Source: Pieris napi (taxonomy: Eukaryota; Arthropoda; Insecta; Lepidoptera; Pieridae). From it: DNA of 64,000 nt. A program made the position numbers and the translations under genes. Every line of letters starts with the position of its first letter. Within the stretch, counting starts at the first letter, position 1. The notes under the pieces were generated by a model. That model ran no database searches. It was given only the letters and a program-made list of their open reading frames with translations, and was not told the origin of the DNA. The stretch is from positions 12,524,001 to 12,588,000 of the forward strand of contig NC_062241.1 of NCBI RefSeq assembly GCF_905475465.1, written 5' to 3'. Below are positions 21,962-34,100 of this stretch, one piece after another.

Positions 21962-22320
21962 CGATTTTCACCAGGCGTCAACTTATCCTGTCCAGTCGTC
22001 CTATTCACTGATTCACCCAAAAGTTTTTCACATCTGCCGTTACTCAAATGCTCTCTGGCCACATTCAACGCGTCACTTAACACTACACTATCACATTTAT
22101 CACTTAAATCCTTCTCATTCTCCTCTTTCTCCTGGACCCCGTTGGCTATGACCGGCGCTGGCTTCGCTTGGAGCGCTTTTGGCTGTGATTTTGGTGATGA
22201 TATTACTGGTTTACTTTCTATAGCCCCGTTTTCGTTAATAGAAGTTACGTACACTGTGGAGTTGGCTATGTATCCGTTCAGTTCTTTGCTCTCAGATTGC
22301 GAACGCTTTTTTCTGTTTAA
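21962..22320 (-). CDS. PDZ-like protein gene, fourth visible exon
   Basis: A 359-base coding exon giving 119 residues plus two bases. Acceptor TTATTTTCAG|TTAAAC, donor AAAATCG|GTGAGT. It starts in phase 0, matching the end of the exon at 25669-25536. It reads LNRKKRSQSESKELNGYIAN and continues through a polar, disordered region rich in K, S, E and P (SSPKSQPKALQAKPAPVIAN, EKEENEKDLSD). No domain is seen. It ends in phase 2, so the gene continues to the left, but no later exon was identified in 1-21961. Confidence 0.75.
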
Positions 22321-22395
22321 CTGAAAATAATGTACAATATAAGTACAGTGTAATATTACATACAATTAATAGTGGTGTTTATTAATGTATAAATA

Positions 22396-22745
22396 CTAGC
22401 GGATCCCGCAGAGGTTGTCCTGTACACACGTCTTATAAACAAACAAAAATTTAATACGATTTTCTCGACTCCCACAAAAAATTTCATCAATGTCTGTCCA
22501 GCCGTTTAGGAGTTTTATTACTAACATATGCACAGAAGATTTATTTATATATATAGCTGTTTATTTGCAGTATAGATAAATAACCTAGATACCGACTGCA
22601 GCGCCATCTGACGGGCTGATTTGTTAGTCTAAAGTCTAAACTATCCAGGGCACCACCCAAACGCATAAAACCTTCATTCAAATCGGTCCAGCCGTTTAAG
22701 AGGAGTTCAGTGACATACACACGTACAGTAGATTTATATATACAA
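22396..22745 (-). mobile_element. Helitron-like element, two 5' modules in tandem
   Basis: On the minus strand the 3' end reads GGGATCCGCTAG followed by T. Two 5'-like modules follow each other: 22745-22560 and 22556-22396. Each has TATATATAAAT, TCTACTGT or TCTTCTGT, and an 'ACTCCT...AAACGGCTGGAC' block. The outer module seems to have lost its own 3' end. No coding capacity. Confidence 0.5.
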
Positions 22746-22774
22746 TACATATTCCTTCAATGACTCGGGCCACG

Positions 22775-23020
22775 TAAGTTTATGCAGCCTGTCAAAATAC
22801 GGAAAGTCGTATATATGGGACACGTTTTGCGTCATCACGATTTGTTACAGCTCATGATGATTGGCAAAATTCAAGGCAAGAGAGGAAGAAGTAGTGGTTG
22901 CGGAACGTACGGGAGTGGATCGGCAGCACATCCGCCGAGAAACTAATAAGACTAGCGCAAGATACCTGGCAATTCAACTTATTAACAACCAACCTTTAGT
23001 AAAAAGTGGCACCTGAAGAA
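22775..23020 (+). pseudogene. RTE-like LINE ORF2 C-terminus
   Basis: In shifted frames the plus strand gives GKIQGKRGR, WLRNVREWIGSTSAE and RLAQDTWQFNLLTTNL, the W-L-x-N-x-R-E-W ending of RTE-type LINEs. Stops and frameshifts interrupt it. Confidence 0.6.
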
Positions 23021-23589
23021 GAAGAAGATATATGAAGCAATATCTTCAGAAAGAGACTTTTAACATATGATTTATTTTCGGTGATCACTCCTATTCCACA
23101 TAATTTTATCAAATTAAAACATGATTTATTATTAATGAAACAATAATATATATTATACATAACGAATAATATACAATAGACCATCAGAATGACGGAACTA
23201 ATATTACACTACTGTTACGTAAATCCTGTAGCTTTCACCGGCCATTGGAGTATTGCAATTTTATGCATTATACATTATACTTATATACTGGGATGAGTTT
23301 TAGTATTTAAATTACAGAGAATTGTCTAATAAAAATACAAATATATAGTTATTGTGCTTTTTTTCTAATTATTATTTACAATCATTTGAAACAATTATTC
23401 GCAAATTACACGTTCTTTGTCGTGCAATATGAAAAGTATAATAAGCTAAATAAATAACTATAAAAGAAACACCCACTCTAGCCTGCGCCGTCCGCTTGGT
23501 GCGGAAGATATTTTTTTTCTATTGTCTATTATTAAATGCCTTACGCCTTTTTTTTTATTTTACATTCGATAATTTAAAAAAAACATATT

Positions 23590-23690
23590 GGTGCAACGGG
23601 CGGTCTTATCGCTTTCTGCCTAGCTAGTCTTAACAGCATACATAAAAAAGATAGCAAGATACACAAAAAAATACACATCGAATTGATACC
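23590..23690. repeat. Dispersed repeat with GCAACGGGCGG core
   Basis: GTGCAACGGGCGGTCTTATC with downstream CTAG...ATAC repeats. The core recurs at 63846-63895 (GATGCAACGGGCGGCTCTAT). Probably a LINE 3' segment, but the family is not established. Confidence 0.4.
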
Positions 23691-23774
23691 CTTTTTAGGT
23701 GGGTATTTTAAAGTCGGTTTATTAAATATAATATCCAGAAAAAGTCAGCCCGTGTGATTTTACCCACTGCAATA

Positions 23775-24010
23775 TGTTGTCAAACTCAAAATAACTTTAT
23801 TCATATGGGTAAACAAGTAGGTACACTTATGAACGTCAACAGAAAAGATGTTAAATTGATTCTAAATTTACATTTACTACCAGTTCGGAAGTCAAGGGCG
23901 TAGAGCGGGCAAGAAGAACTGGCAAGAAACTGGCGTCACTCTTTTTAATCGCCAAGTTTTGAGTCATTCAAATTGCTTGAACTGGAGCAAATCAATCCCA
24001 AAGATAAGGA
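23775..24010 (-). mobile_element. LINE family B 3' end, copy 3
   Basis: The best copy of this 3' end: CAAACTCAAAATAACTTTAT, ACTTATGAACGTCAACAG, AGTCAAGGGCGTAGAGCGGG, ACTCTTTTTAATCGCCAAG and GGAGCAAATCAATCCCAAAG. It inserted antisense to the plus strand, that is sense to the PDZ gene in whose intron or 3' flank it lies. Confidence 0.7.
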
Positions 24011-24839
24011 TCATTTAAACGGACGGTAAACTCTTTTAATTGCGCGACTAACATCCAAATTTAATTTAATTAGGATTTAAAACGCTACTAATTATCACTG
24101 TTGATGTATTATTGTATTTAAAATAAGCATTCTTATAAACGAGCTAGGTCTGGATATACATAGTTGCTCACCTCTATAAAATGGATTTTTGTTTAGTTTT
24201 TTGTAATTAGAATTTTTTCTTTGATAAGTAATTGTTTTGTTTTTTTGTTTTGTAATGTTTGTTTTGTTTAATAATCTCTATATGTACCTATGTCATGTTT
24301 GCCTATAAGTGCTTGTCACATTAAAAATTGTATTTTGTGTTTGTTTTTACCAATGTCTCAGTGTGCCAAGCGTTGGCAAGCTTTTTCTCAATAAAAAAAA
24401 AGACCTTGCTTTACGTTTAGACAGGTCTTCAATTTTGTTCTTCAAAGCTTTTGATTTGTGATGTATATCATAGATACATTTGCGAAACTTGAATATGGGA
24501 ATCGATAAATACTTGAACCCACTCGAGAAATTTGACGACAGAGTAACAAAAAAACCTAAAGTGGAAACAGCTAATTTAGAATGAATAATTGTTGCCATAA
24601 ATTGTTCGTTATTTAGAGGTCGAAGTCATTATTTAATCTACATCGAAGTCTAGTTAGACAATAGCTTTTACTGGTTTCATCACATGACTTATTTAATAGG
24701 ATTGTTTTTCATAATAAAATGTAGACAGACAAAACGATTTGTTTTAGTTAAATTAGTGTTTTCACACTTAAAAGACTGCATCGACAGAATCCATTTCCGG
24801 TGGGGGTTCCTTCAATTGTTTAAAGAAATAATATACTCC

Positions 24840-24942
24840 TGCCTCAAAGGCCGGCAACGCTCCCACTAAAATGGGGTCCATGGGCTGCGATGACTGCCCC
24901 TTTTGGGCGAGTCGTTTGCCTGCTTGTCCAATTAAAAAAAAA
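24840..24942 (+). repeat. LINE family A 3' end fragment
   Basis: AAAGGCCGGCAACGCTCCCAC, GGGGTCCATGGGCTGCGATG and TTTGCCTGCTTGTCC then A-rich. A diverged copy of the 3' UTR seen at 21625. Confidence 0.5.
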
Positions 24943-25222
24943 TAGACAATGAAAGAAAATATCCTCTACACACTCGGAGATCGGGACTATGGTGTCAAAA
25001 GTAAAGAGCCGAAGGTATCAGGAATAATATAGTAAATCTAGTTTCATAAAATTTTCTCCGCATTTCAAGGATGTCTGAAGGGTTTAGAGAGGCGGGACGC
25101 GAGACGACGGGCTCCCACTCGCCTATATATAAAGAAATGGAAATATATATAGAAAATTTCTTAACAAAATATGTATATAAGATAAGTTTCCGCACCACAA
25201 GAGTCGGGGATATTAAGAAATT

Positions 25223-25285
25223 TATAAAAAAAAGTGCGTGCATACAAAGTACACATGTCAGAAGTGAAACTTCTTTGTAAATTAA
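25223..25285 (+). repeat. Dispersed repeat C, fragment
   Basis: AAAGTGCGTGCATACAAAG, ACACATGTCAGAAGTGAAAC and TTCTTTG match one end of the larger copies at 28975-29345 and 60045-60468. Confidence 0.6.
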
Positions 25286-25535
25286 TTATTACTAAGGTAA
25301 AAGCCCCAATAGATGATCATGTGATCGTGTGATCAATGTAAAAAATGGTTGTCTGCAAAGTCGCTTGACGGACGATAGTTTAACGTCACAACAAAACATT
25401 GATGAAATGACTCCATACTTTTAATTAATAAAATTGAAACATTTTTATTGAATTATCACTATTCTGTATACGACGGACGCATAGGCCAATCACTAAATAT
25501 GGCCCGTAGTTAATACAATAAGTACTTACACTCAC

Positions 25536-25669
25536 CTCTAAAGAGAGTTTTGACATATCAACCGGTGTGATCCGTTTGAGAGCTGACAGCCTCTGCAGCC
25601 GCTGCCGAGCCTGCTCCTCAACCGCGATGAGGAAAGCATCCTGGATTATGTTATGACCGATATCTGATA
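25536..25669 (-). CDS. PDZ-like protein gene, third visible exon
   Basis: A 134-base exon; acceptor TTTCTGTTTCAG|TATCAG, donor TTAGAG|GTGAGT. After two bases completing a codon it reads SDIGHNIIQDAFLIAVEEQA, then RQRLQRLSALKRITPVDMSK and LSLE. The A-V-E-E-Q-A-R-Q-R-L stretch looks helical. The entry phase (needs one preceding base) does not match the exit of the exon at 36694-36579, so at least one exon lies between them and was not located. The exit phase matches the next exon at 22320 exactly. Confidence 0.8.
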
Positions 25670-25844
25670 CTGAAACAGAAATAGCAACGATTTAACTTCG
25701 TCTTAAATAACACTACAATTGGACAGTAAGCCAGCCATAATTCTAGACCGATTTTGTCAGTAGTGGCGATTATAAAACGAACACGATGGGGAACACCCAA
25801 TACCTTCTCACGTGAAACGACTAAATCAGTGTTTCTCAACGTGG

Positions 25845-25892
25845 CAACGCACTTGTGAGCCTTCCGGCAATGTGAGCCTCCTGCCTGGAGAG
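25845..25892 (+). repeat. LINE family A 3' UTR scrap
   Basis: GGCAACGCACTTGTGAGCC and TCCGGCAATGTGAGCCTCC match the family A 3' UTR. It lies just upstream of a longer copy at 25965. Confidence 0.45.
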
Positions 25893-25964
25893 TGTTCAGA
25901 GGAGTAGTTCGGCCTAATACCTGCAGCTGAGTTTCATTATCGGACGTCAAGGCGGACTACAAAA

Positions 25965-26200
25965 TATCATCCGTATCACCTCGACGTCCGTCGTTCCACC
26001 ACTATGTGGAACCAGCTGCCCACTGAAGTATTTCCGAACCAATTCGACTTAGGGACCTTCAAGAAAAGTGCGTTCCAATTCTTAAAAGGCCGGCAACGAA
26101 CTCGCAAGGTCTCTGGCATTGAGAGTGTCCACGGACGGCGGTATCGCTTACCATCGGATGAGCCTCCTGCCAGTTTGCCCCCTGTTCTATAAACACCGAG
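25965..26200 (+). pseudogene. LINE family A 3' end, copy 2
   Basis: Codes for MWNQLPTEVFPNQFDL and GTFKKSAFQFLKGRQRTR with the frame open to a TAA, then a 3' UTR with CACGGACGGCGGTATCGC and CCTGTTCTATAAAC. The K-G-R-Q-R end is the normal family A terminus, so this copy keeps the ORF2 C-terminal end best. Confidence 0.7.
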
Positions 26201-26779
26201 GCATACATTCATTTTTTGTTTTACATTATTCCTGGCCAGTCCGAACTAAATCCACCAATGTTGTTTCTACTTAAAACTAGTATATGAATCATTTCCAGCT
26301 GCGAAAGACGTTACATAACACTAGACTATTATCATTCAGGCTGTGTCAAATTCCTCGATTTGCAATCAAAATTAACTTATTGTAGAATAAACCCTATTTA
26401 ATTTACAATACACGCACTAATTGAATGGTACTGCAAAAGTATAAAGCAGGCGATAATGATGCTTATACCAACTGTATTGTGCTCAAAATTGTATGTAACG
26501 CAAGTCGACAATGGGTTTGACGCCTTCGTATGAATACGTAATGATGGTGCGCGGTTTATACCTGAAGCATCTTCAGTTATCTTGCTCCATACAACTAAAT
26601 TTGCAACATAATGTAACGCTATATTTATTTCCATACAATAATATAATAATATATACATACTATATATACTATATATACAGCCCGTTTTATTTCCAATCAT
26701 GACAATAATTATAATATACAGCTTAGATTATTTTACATTTTTACACATTTTTTGTAAATGTTATCCTATGACCTAGCTA

Positions 26780-26915
26780 CCTTCAGTACCGTCAATTGGA
26801 ACCCCTTCACGGGCAAAGGCCTCCTCCAGCTTTTTCCAACTAACTCTATCTATGGCTCTCTTTCTCCATTCGTTTCCTGCTACCGCTTCTTTTTTTCTAT
26901 CCACCTTGTTTTTTT
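26780..26915 (-). pseudogene. LINE ORF2 C-terminus (RTE-like)
   Basis: The minus strand reads RWIEKKEAVAGNEWRKRAID, then RVSWKKLEEAFAREGVPIDG and TEGS before a TAG stop. It is open over about 45 codons and has the R-W-I-x...A-G-x-x-W-R-x-x-A...W-x-x-L-E-E-A-F pattern. Only the C-terminus is present. Confidence 0.65.
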
Positions 26916-26949
26916 ATGCATACAATAATATGCTATTATAAAAGTCAAA

Positions 26950-27238
26950 TTAGTGGCGCTACAACATTTATAGATCTGGGCCTCAGATTTCTGTATCTGT
27001 TTCACTATAATTATTAATTTGTCAATCTAATAGGCAAGTAGGTGATCAGCCTCCTGTGGCACACAACATCGAGTTTTTGAGTGTAAGGCAAGCCGGTTTC
27101 CTTACGATGTGTTCCTTCACCATTCGAGTAAATATTAAATCTGCACATATAATTAAGTCTAGTCTGTGTATCGAACCTACGACCTCAGGGATGAGATTCA
27201 CACACTGAAGCCACTAGGCCAACACTGCTCTTATATGT
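26950..27238 (-). repeat. tRNA-derived SINE copy 5 (near full length)
   Basis: Minus-strand copy: AGTGGCGCTACAAC, AATAGGCAAGTAGGTGATC, CGAACCTACGACCTCAGGG (B box complement), and CACTAGGCCAACACTGCTC (A box complement). It is in the same strand sense as the PDZ gene. Confidence 0.85.
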
Positions 27239-27344
27239 TATTAACACTTACAAATACAGCATCGTTAATTTAAAGTTCTTCAATATAGTACGTTTAATTA
27301 TTGCTTAGAAATGAAAACTTATTTTGTTTTAAAACATGACACGA

Positions 27345-27428
27345 GCACTCTGGCATTGAGAGTGTCCATGGGCGGCGGTATCACTTAACATCAGGTGAGC
27401 CCGTTTGCACCCTGTTCTATAAAAAAAA
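27345..27428 (+). repeat. LINE family A 3' UTR fragment
   Basis: CTCTGGCATTGAGAGTGTCC, ATGGGCGGCGGTATCAC, CATCAGGTGAGCCCG and CCCTGTTCTATAAAAAAAAC. It holds only the last 80 bases of the element. Confidence 0.6.
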
Positions 27429-27929
27429 CTCACACACCAGAGTGGGCTACATCTTCTCTTTATTTTTTCTTCGATATATCATACCATATTCGGCTAAATC
27501 TTTAATACGTCATTGGGACTTCTAATACAATAAAAGACAAGTTTTACAGAGAAGTAAATTTTTGTTACTTAAAGTCTGCGTTTTTAAATCGCTTTGAAGA
27601 ATTCTTTTGTTTCAGTGCCATTGTTAATCAGATAACAATCGGCTAATCTATTGATTTTCAGAATATAACCCTCATTTAATCTTTAATATTAAGCTTTGTA
27701 CAACATTCCACAACCCGCTCGTAACTGACATTATAAAAAACTTAATGTAGTTCGACATTTGTGTCTAATTGTGCGGTTTTTTGTAATTCATTTATTTTAT
27801 GTATCACGTTCAAATAAAGCATTTATTATAATTACAATTGTATGTTTTATTATAAAAAATACAGTTTTCCAAATTTAATCATTTAAAATATACAAATGTA
27901 CGAGCTGACTGTGTAATGTGTATTAGGTA

Positions 27930-28192
27930 AATAAAAACTCGATAACGCGTTTTCGTATAACGCGATTTTCGTCATGCATATAACGTTATATTTCTGTAGT
28001 GTGAAATTTATAATGATTTGTCCACAATTAGTTTTGCGTACCTTTGCACCTACTTCAATTTTGTCGTTATAAAATAAAACTAAAAAACTTGTGTTCCTAG
28101 TTTTTGACTTTAAAAAAAAAACGGTTTTACGAGAATACTCCTGACGCGATTTCCTATAACGCGGTCCGGTTTATAGGAAGGGGATTACTGTA
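27930..28192. mobile_element. pogo/Tigger-like MITE remnant
   Basis: The right end reads TATAACGCGGTCC, GGGGATTACTGTA. The left part has ACTCGATAACGCG and CGTATAACGCGATTTTCG in the opposite sense. Repeated 'ATAACGCG' motifs near both ends and a CAGTAATCCCC-type terminus fit pogo/Tigger MITEs. The left terminus is eroded. Confidence 0.5.
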
Positions 28193-28231
28193 TTTGCAAC
28201 CGAGATATTAATGTTACAAAGTTTAAGATCA

Positions 28232-28480
28232 GCCCTGCGATTCTGTAACTCACTTCACGAACTCACACAGCGGTTTTCGCATCGGCGGTCTCTCTCAAAT
28301 CAGTCGTGAAGCAGTCATTTTATGATTTGGCATTCTGATTAACAATAAAGTACAAGCTCCCACCTTTTCAGAATGCCAAATCATAAAATGACTGCTTCAC
28401 GACTGATTTGAGAGCGACCGCCGCGGCCGATGCGAAAACCGCTGTGTGAGTTCGTGAAGTGAGTTACAGAATCGCAGGGC
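28232..28480. mobile_element. Foldback MITE, about 110 bp arms
   Basis: Arms 28232-28338 and 28369-28480 are inverted, beginning GCCCTGCGATTCTGTAACTC and ending with its complement. The right arm carries about five extra bases (CGCGG region); otherwise the arms are nearly identical. The spacer is 30 bases. No convincing target duplication. Superfamily not assigned. Confidence 0.85.
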
Positions 28481-28974
28481 AGACCTGAATATAGCTTATT
28501 ATGGATTTAATCTTCACTATACAATAATAACATGTTTTATGGCGAAAGCATGGCATTGTACCATTGTCACTTACATCCACTATCCACTCTGTTAACTTAA
28601 CTGATGTTATCTGATTTATAATAAACGGAAAATCTACAAAAGAAACCCTATTTTCTAGACAATAGAACATAGATTCCTCTAAAATTTATGTTATTGTCAT
28701 CACAGCGAGTGGAAAAATGACAGTTATATTTCAGAGAGTAAAGTTTAATTTCGTTTGAAATAAGAGTAATGTTAGCCATTTGGAGTACGTGTAAAACCTG
28801 TTATCCACAGTATATTATATGTTTTAGCAAACTGAAGGGGTTAAATTGTTTCGTTACCAAAAATTTAATTTATATACTATATTTATACTATTATACTACA
28901 AGGTAAATCAACATTTGATTTCTCGTAATAAGCAACATATGAAAAACAAAGAACAGGACAATAATAAAAATAAA

Positions 28975-29345
28975 AAATATAAGTGCGTGCGTACAAAGAA
29001 CACGTGTCAGAAGTGAATCTTCTTTGGCAAACTGATTTTTAACTCTTGGTATTAATACAAATCTAAAACTTTTGATTTCCGAGACTTAAGAGGGAAGGAA
29101 AAGGAAGATAATATGTTAGGAATTTAATTGTCATTATAAGTGTCGAAAATTAATACAAATAATAAATTTACTGTTTTTAATTTATTCCTTCGATAATAAA
29201 AACACGTGGCATTTTAATGTACAATTCGTCATTTGAGATTTCATTAAATTGTTTTGTATAAAATAATAATATTTCATAACTTCTCTTTACGAAATTTTAA
29301 TTTTAAAAATATAATTTCTATAAGGTAATTCACCCTTCTCACTCT
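28975..29345 (+). repeat. Dispersed repeat C, copy 1
   Basis: Starts AAGTGCGTGCGTACAAAG, GTGTCAGAAGTGAA, CTTCTTTGGCAAAC. It passes through an AT-rich body with ACAATTCGTCATTTGAGAT and CTTTACGAAATTTTAATTTT, and ends in CTTCTCACTCTCTCTCC. The same order in reverse complement occurs at 60045-60468. No coding capacity; element type unknown. Confidence 0.65.
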
Positions 29346-30424
29346 CTCTCCATCGCTCCACGGCGCTCCACGTCACCACAATTAAAATTATGCACTTTCA
29401 ACGTAAGTATCATCCAAAACAAGACAATTAGATCTAAACAATGCATTGAGAAAAATAAGAGAAAATTGAAAAATATGGAAGAGGCTAGTTGTTAGTTAGT
29501 TAAGGAAGTTGGTGGAGATTGGGAGAAAAATGCTCGAGGTAGAGAGTGATGGAGCCAGTTGGAGGCCTATACTATAGATCCTTGGAAAAAAACATAATTT
29601 AAAAAAAACTCAATCAATATTAGTAAAATTGCTATGGCTCAAAGCATGTGAGCAACTGTTTGTTTGTAAACTGTCTCCTACATTCCAAGGAACGGTACAC
29701 AATTACAAAAAAGTAAAAGGTACGTCTCGTGTCTTGTCTACTTCATATGCGCATGCGACGATCTTCATCCGCCGTACAAACAACAAACTAAGTTTAGAAC
29801 ACCTTCTAGTGGTTGATAGGCAGAAAATCTATGAGCTTAAGACCTTCAAACACTTTGACCAGGTTTCTATAAGTACATTACGAGTCGTAGAAAATACCTA
29901 TAGTAAACCATAGATAATCCTAGAGATAAATAATAACTGAACTAGTATCTACGCTTAAAAGATCATAGTGAAAAAAACTGATTGTAAAATATATATACAT
30001 ACACAGTTATAATAGAATTGAATTGAATTCTGTATATTGAAGCCTACACACACCATTATATATTATATCAAACGTTACAACATGTATACGTTTTACACTA
30101 TAAAAAACAGAAGAAATATTTTAAAATATCGTAAAATCCCTTATACTTAGAATGTCATTAAATTTTTCGCAGAATATATACACTTATCTATGGTTATCCC
30201 CGTAACATTTTTGGTTTCACAGACTAAAAAAATATATCTGTGACGATACATTTTGTGACGCGTATGATAAGCGGCTTTTCTGCTTGGGATTATGAGGCGT
30301 TATAAATGAGCTGGGGTAGCCTAATGCTTATTTAGAGCGTGGATTATTTCCATCCAAAGTTTTACGAAACTGATAAATATTAAAGAATCGAATCGAATTT
30401 ATCGCCTATTAGTAGAAGTAATAC
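29346..30424. other. PDZ gene intron, nothing else recognised
   Basis: A 94-codon plus-strand frame at 29629-29913 has no family signature and no splice sites and is not called. The rest is AT-rich. Confidence 0.35.
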
Positions 30425-30675
30425 CATCCGTATCATCCGTCGTTCCACAAGCGTTTCTTAAGGCAGTTTTTGCCGCGTTTCACCACTGCCATGTGTAACC
30501 ATCTGCCCACTAAAGTATTTCCGAACCAATTCGACGTAGGGTCCTTCAAGAAAAGAGCGTACCAATTCTCAAAAGGCCAGCAACGCACTTGCCTTCTGGC
30601 AATATGGGTGTCCATGGGCGGATGTATCACTTAAAATCAGGTGAGCCTTCAGCCTTCTGTTTGCCTACGGTGACA
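30425..30675 (+). pseudogene. LINE family A 3' end, copy 3
   Basis: CCATCCGTATCATCCGTCG, CTAAAGTATTTCCGAACC, AGGGTCCTTCAAGAAAAGAG, AAAAGGCCAGCAACGCACTTG and TCCATGGGCGGATGTATCAC. The frame is damaged but the DNA follows copies 1 and 2 throughout. Confidence 0.65.
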
Positions 30676-31049
30676 TGAAAAAAAGTAACGTCGGCGTGGA
30701 GTTGTGAAGTTTGGCCCGAAATCCTACTTATTGATCATTGATTAGACAATATTAAAATTAATTGAAATTAATATCAGTAGCAGAATCGTTTTATGCTATG
30801 TGTATAGCAGGGAATCAGTGTTACATCAAAGATTGATATTTTCTAACTTTACAATCGAATTATTATACGTAGGTGTATTTCGCTTCAAATAATTTAATAT
30901 ATATTTATTAAACATGTCTGCGCTTAACAATGAGCCGCCCACGCGAAGGCGGTATGCGGTGAGGTATGAAGGCGTCGTGAGGAGAAAGGATGTAACGTTC
31001 CATTATTTATAGATAAAAACGTAAATCCAGAAATATTGCTGACTGTTTT

Positions 31050-31142
31050 CTAAAGGCTAGCAATACACACGTGAGTCTGGCACTGTTGCATTAGCAATGT
31101 CACCGGATGATTCCCCAGCCTGTTATCCCAGGTTTTATAAAA
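31050..31142 (+). repeat. LINE family A 3' UTR, degenerate
   Basis: AAAGGCTAGCAATACACACG, GAGTCTGGCACTGTTGCATT, and GTTATCCCAGGTTTTATAAA. It follows the family A order (GGCCGGCAACGCAC... CCTGTTCTATAAA) with many changes. Confidence 0.35.
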
Positions 31143-34100
31143 AGAAATGAATTGCCTTCGTTTTAAGTCTGCGATAAATGCGAATATTAGCAGGTAGATC
31201 TCTACCTAGTGTCGTAAATCTTTACGAGAGACACTTCTACAATAACATATAGTGAAAACATGAAATTCCCAAGATATAATGTTTTTTCAAAATTTTAAAA
31301 ATGTTTATATACATAATTGAAATTACCTATTTTGTATTCAACTCAAGAGTAACCGATGCATTATGTAGGTGCAATTTGCAGCAGAACAAATTGAACTAAA
31401 ATTATTATGAAATCTGTGTTATTTTCGTTTAAATGGTTCAAATAGAAACGCGGAGAAAATTGCTAGCGAATCGATATCCATGCATACATTTTTCCAAGCA
31501 CAACAGTACTCAGAGTCGGTCATTAAAAGTAAGGCTAACTTAAGGTTCAACGTGTACCGCTCTTTAATTAATAATTAAATGGACGACTCTGACTGACGCT
31601 GTCTGAACCATGGTATGGAATTAATTAAGGTAACTTTAAATCGATTTATAAATATATATATATTATATATCAGTTTAAAAATTACAATATTGAACACATA
31701 TTAGACTCGTTTCATAGCGATTCTGATTACATGGAATCAACAGGTTTAGCTAAAAATCTATAATTCTTCATATTTCAGAAACTGTTACACAAATTGCCGA
31801 TCGCCAATAATCCAAGAGTTCGTAGTACGTGCTCATTTTCTGTGCACTACATTAATGATACAATAAATTCCAACGCATCAAACAATAGTTGTTGAACCAA
31901 CTTTTACGTGGTAAATTGCAAACAATGGCTGCTCCGCAATCATGACTGTATGCCAAGTATGATAGTTCAGTAACGCAAACGCTAATTAAACCATTGTTTT
32001 AAGTTTAAAACAAGCCCCAATTTTAAGAAAAAACATTTCACAGCGATAAATAATAATTATAGTGTAGAAATATCCCATGAAAATCTGCTATGCTATTAAT
32101 GCTCCATTATCGCCAAATCACGGTGAAGGAATATTATATCCGGAATATTATATTTAAATCTCTTGAATTTAAATTTATTATTGTACCTACGCTGTATTAT
32201 TGACATTCGTATGTAGTTTGATGTCTATCTGTCTGCTTACCATGTAGTTCTAGTTGATAAAAGGGCCTGGGACTAGTACTAGACAGGCTACTTCTAATTA
32301 ATTTGCGATATTTGTTTTAAAATAAGTATTGTTCGATGATTTGCTATTTTAAAAGAGTACCTACCGAGAGTTTTTAACGCCGGCTTTTTCTCTCAGCCTA
32401 CACCCACTGTCTTCTTTGTCGATGAGTAGAGATGCCTACAGATTCAAATTGAATGACGTGAAATTAGTGATACCTGTATCTTATGTTCCATAATAAACAT
32501 ATTTTATTTTTTATTGCAAAAATGGTATGCCCCAGTTGTCTGCTTCAGGAAACCTTTTTGATTCGCTTAAGTTTTATAATAAATCTTAAGTTATCCCCAC
32601 TAATTGTAGCGAATAAAATATATCATTACTAATGTATTTTGACTAGTTATACAAAAGCAGACACGAACCCTGGTTGCTTGAGGGTGTATTCAAGTATTAA
32701 ATTACGTATTTTCAATCGATTTCATATACGTGTGTCGTCAAAAGTGTACGAGCCTCACAAACTACTACGGATGTCAGTAACGGTACAGTGACTATGTTAC
32801 ACTAGAACAAAATTGACCAATTAGTCCGTCGAAATAAACCTAACTGTAAAGCTCAATTTCACGTTCTAGCCTAGGATTCCAATATTATACGCATCACGTT
32901 AACTCAAGACGTGCTTACATACGTTTGAATCAGTGACGAAACATACCTAATTGACAATGACACGTGAACTGTAGTCTTGATAAGACACTTTAGCTACGGT
33001 AGTTTTTATTTTTACGCGTTTTTTTAAACAACACCACTATTACTATACTATATTAAAAAGCTACGTAACCTTAATAGATCATTTATGTACGGTAAGGTAA
33101 GTTAGGAGCAAGGATTCTTCGTACATCCTTCTTGTTTTACTAGCTAAATAACTTGATGTTTAAAGCCAGTTAAACGTGTTTAAATATAAAGCTTATTATA
33201 TTGTGACGTCTGTCTGTTCTGTGTTGAAACATTCTACCTATTCAAAATAAGCTACAGTTTTCCTTATCTATATAATATCCAATTAATAAGTCATTTGTGA
33301 GACAATCTAGTAATGAACTAGCACTTTCAAGTTAGTAACAGATACCTACTTATAATTCAATTAAGTGAAAGTCCCATTAACCTTATGACCACATCATCAG
33401 TGTTACACGGAAGTTATGAATTTCACTTTAACTTTGAGTTTTTAGTTGCGTTTTCTGGTTAAAATTACAGTTAAGGCTTAAGAAATTGCAGCAGTTAAGG
33501 CCAAAGGCGCGAGGTCACTCACCTTAAGAAACTGGTCACAAAAGCATCACAGAACTAATACATTTTAGTATAATCACATTCACATCCAACGTATGGTTTT
33601 TGTCAAAACATGAGTAATTGTTTTTCAATAATATTGTTCACTTGAAACACCGGTAAATACTAAATAGCCGAGCGACGATGACTCGACCGTCGACAAATTT
33701 TCTATCTCTGTCTCACCATGGACTGCTATATAATGTGCTGCCATATTCAAAAGTAATATCCACTCAAATTGTTTAAATAAATAAATTTACAACTAAGAAA
33801 TTACAATATTTAAAAGTATTGTAATCTAAGGGTAAAAACGGGATAAATTTTTTTTGTATGTCCATTTGACTTGGTCCAACACAATCAAAAATATATTTGG
33901 TCATAGCGAGTAATACTAAACTAAAAAGTGTAAAATTTCTAGTTAGATTATTAGAATTACTTGTACAGTTTAATTTTCTGCCAGGAATCTTATCCGAATG
34001 TTATGTGCCTTCCACTTCCAGTAATATAAATTTACGTTCAAAATTTGATCAGAAAGTCACATCTTTACATCACAATTAAAACAAATTTGTTAATTAAATA

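Noticed and set aside
29629..29913. 94-codon plus-strand frame in the PDZ intron
   Set aside because: No recognised domain and no acceptor or donor; left uncalled.
33480..33540. Possible missing PDZ exon before a GTGAGT donor on the minus strand
   Set aside because: The frame upstream contains a stop and no acceptor at a suitable distance, so it is not supported.
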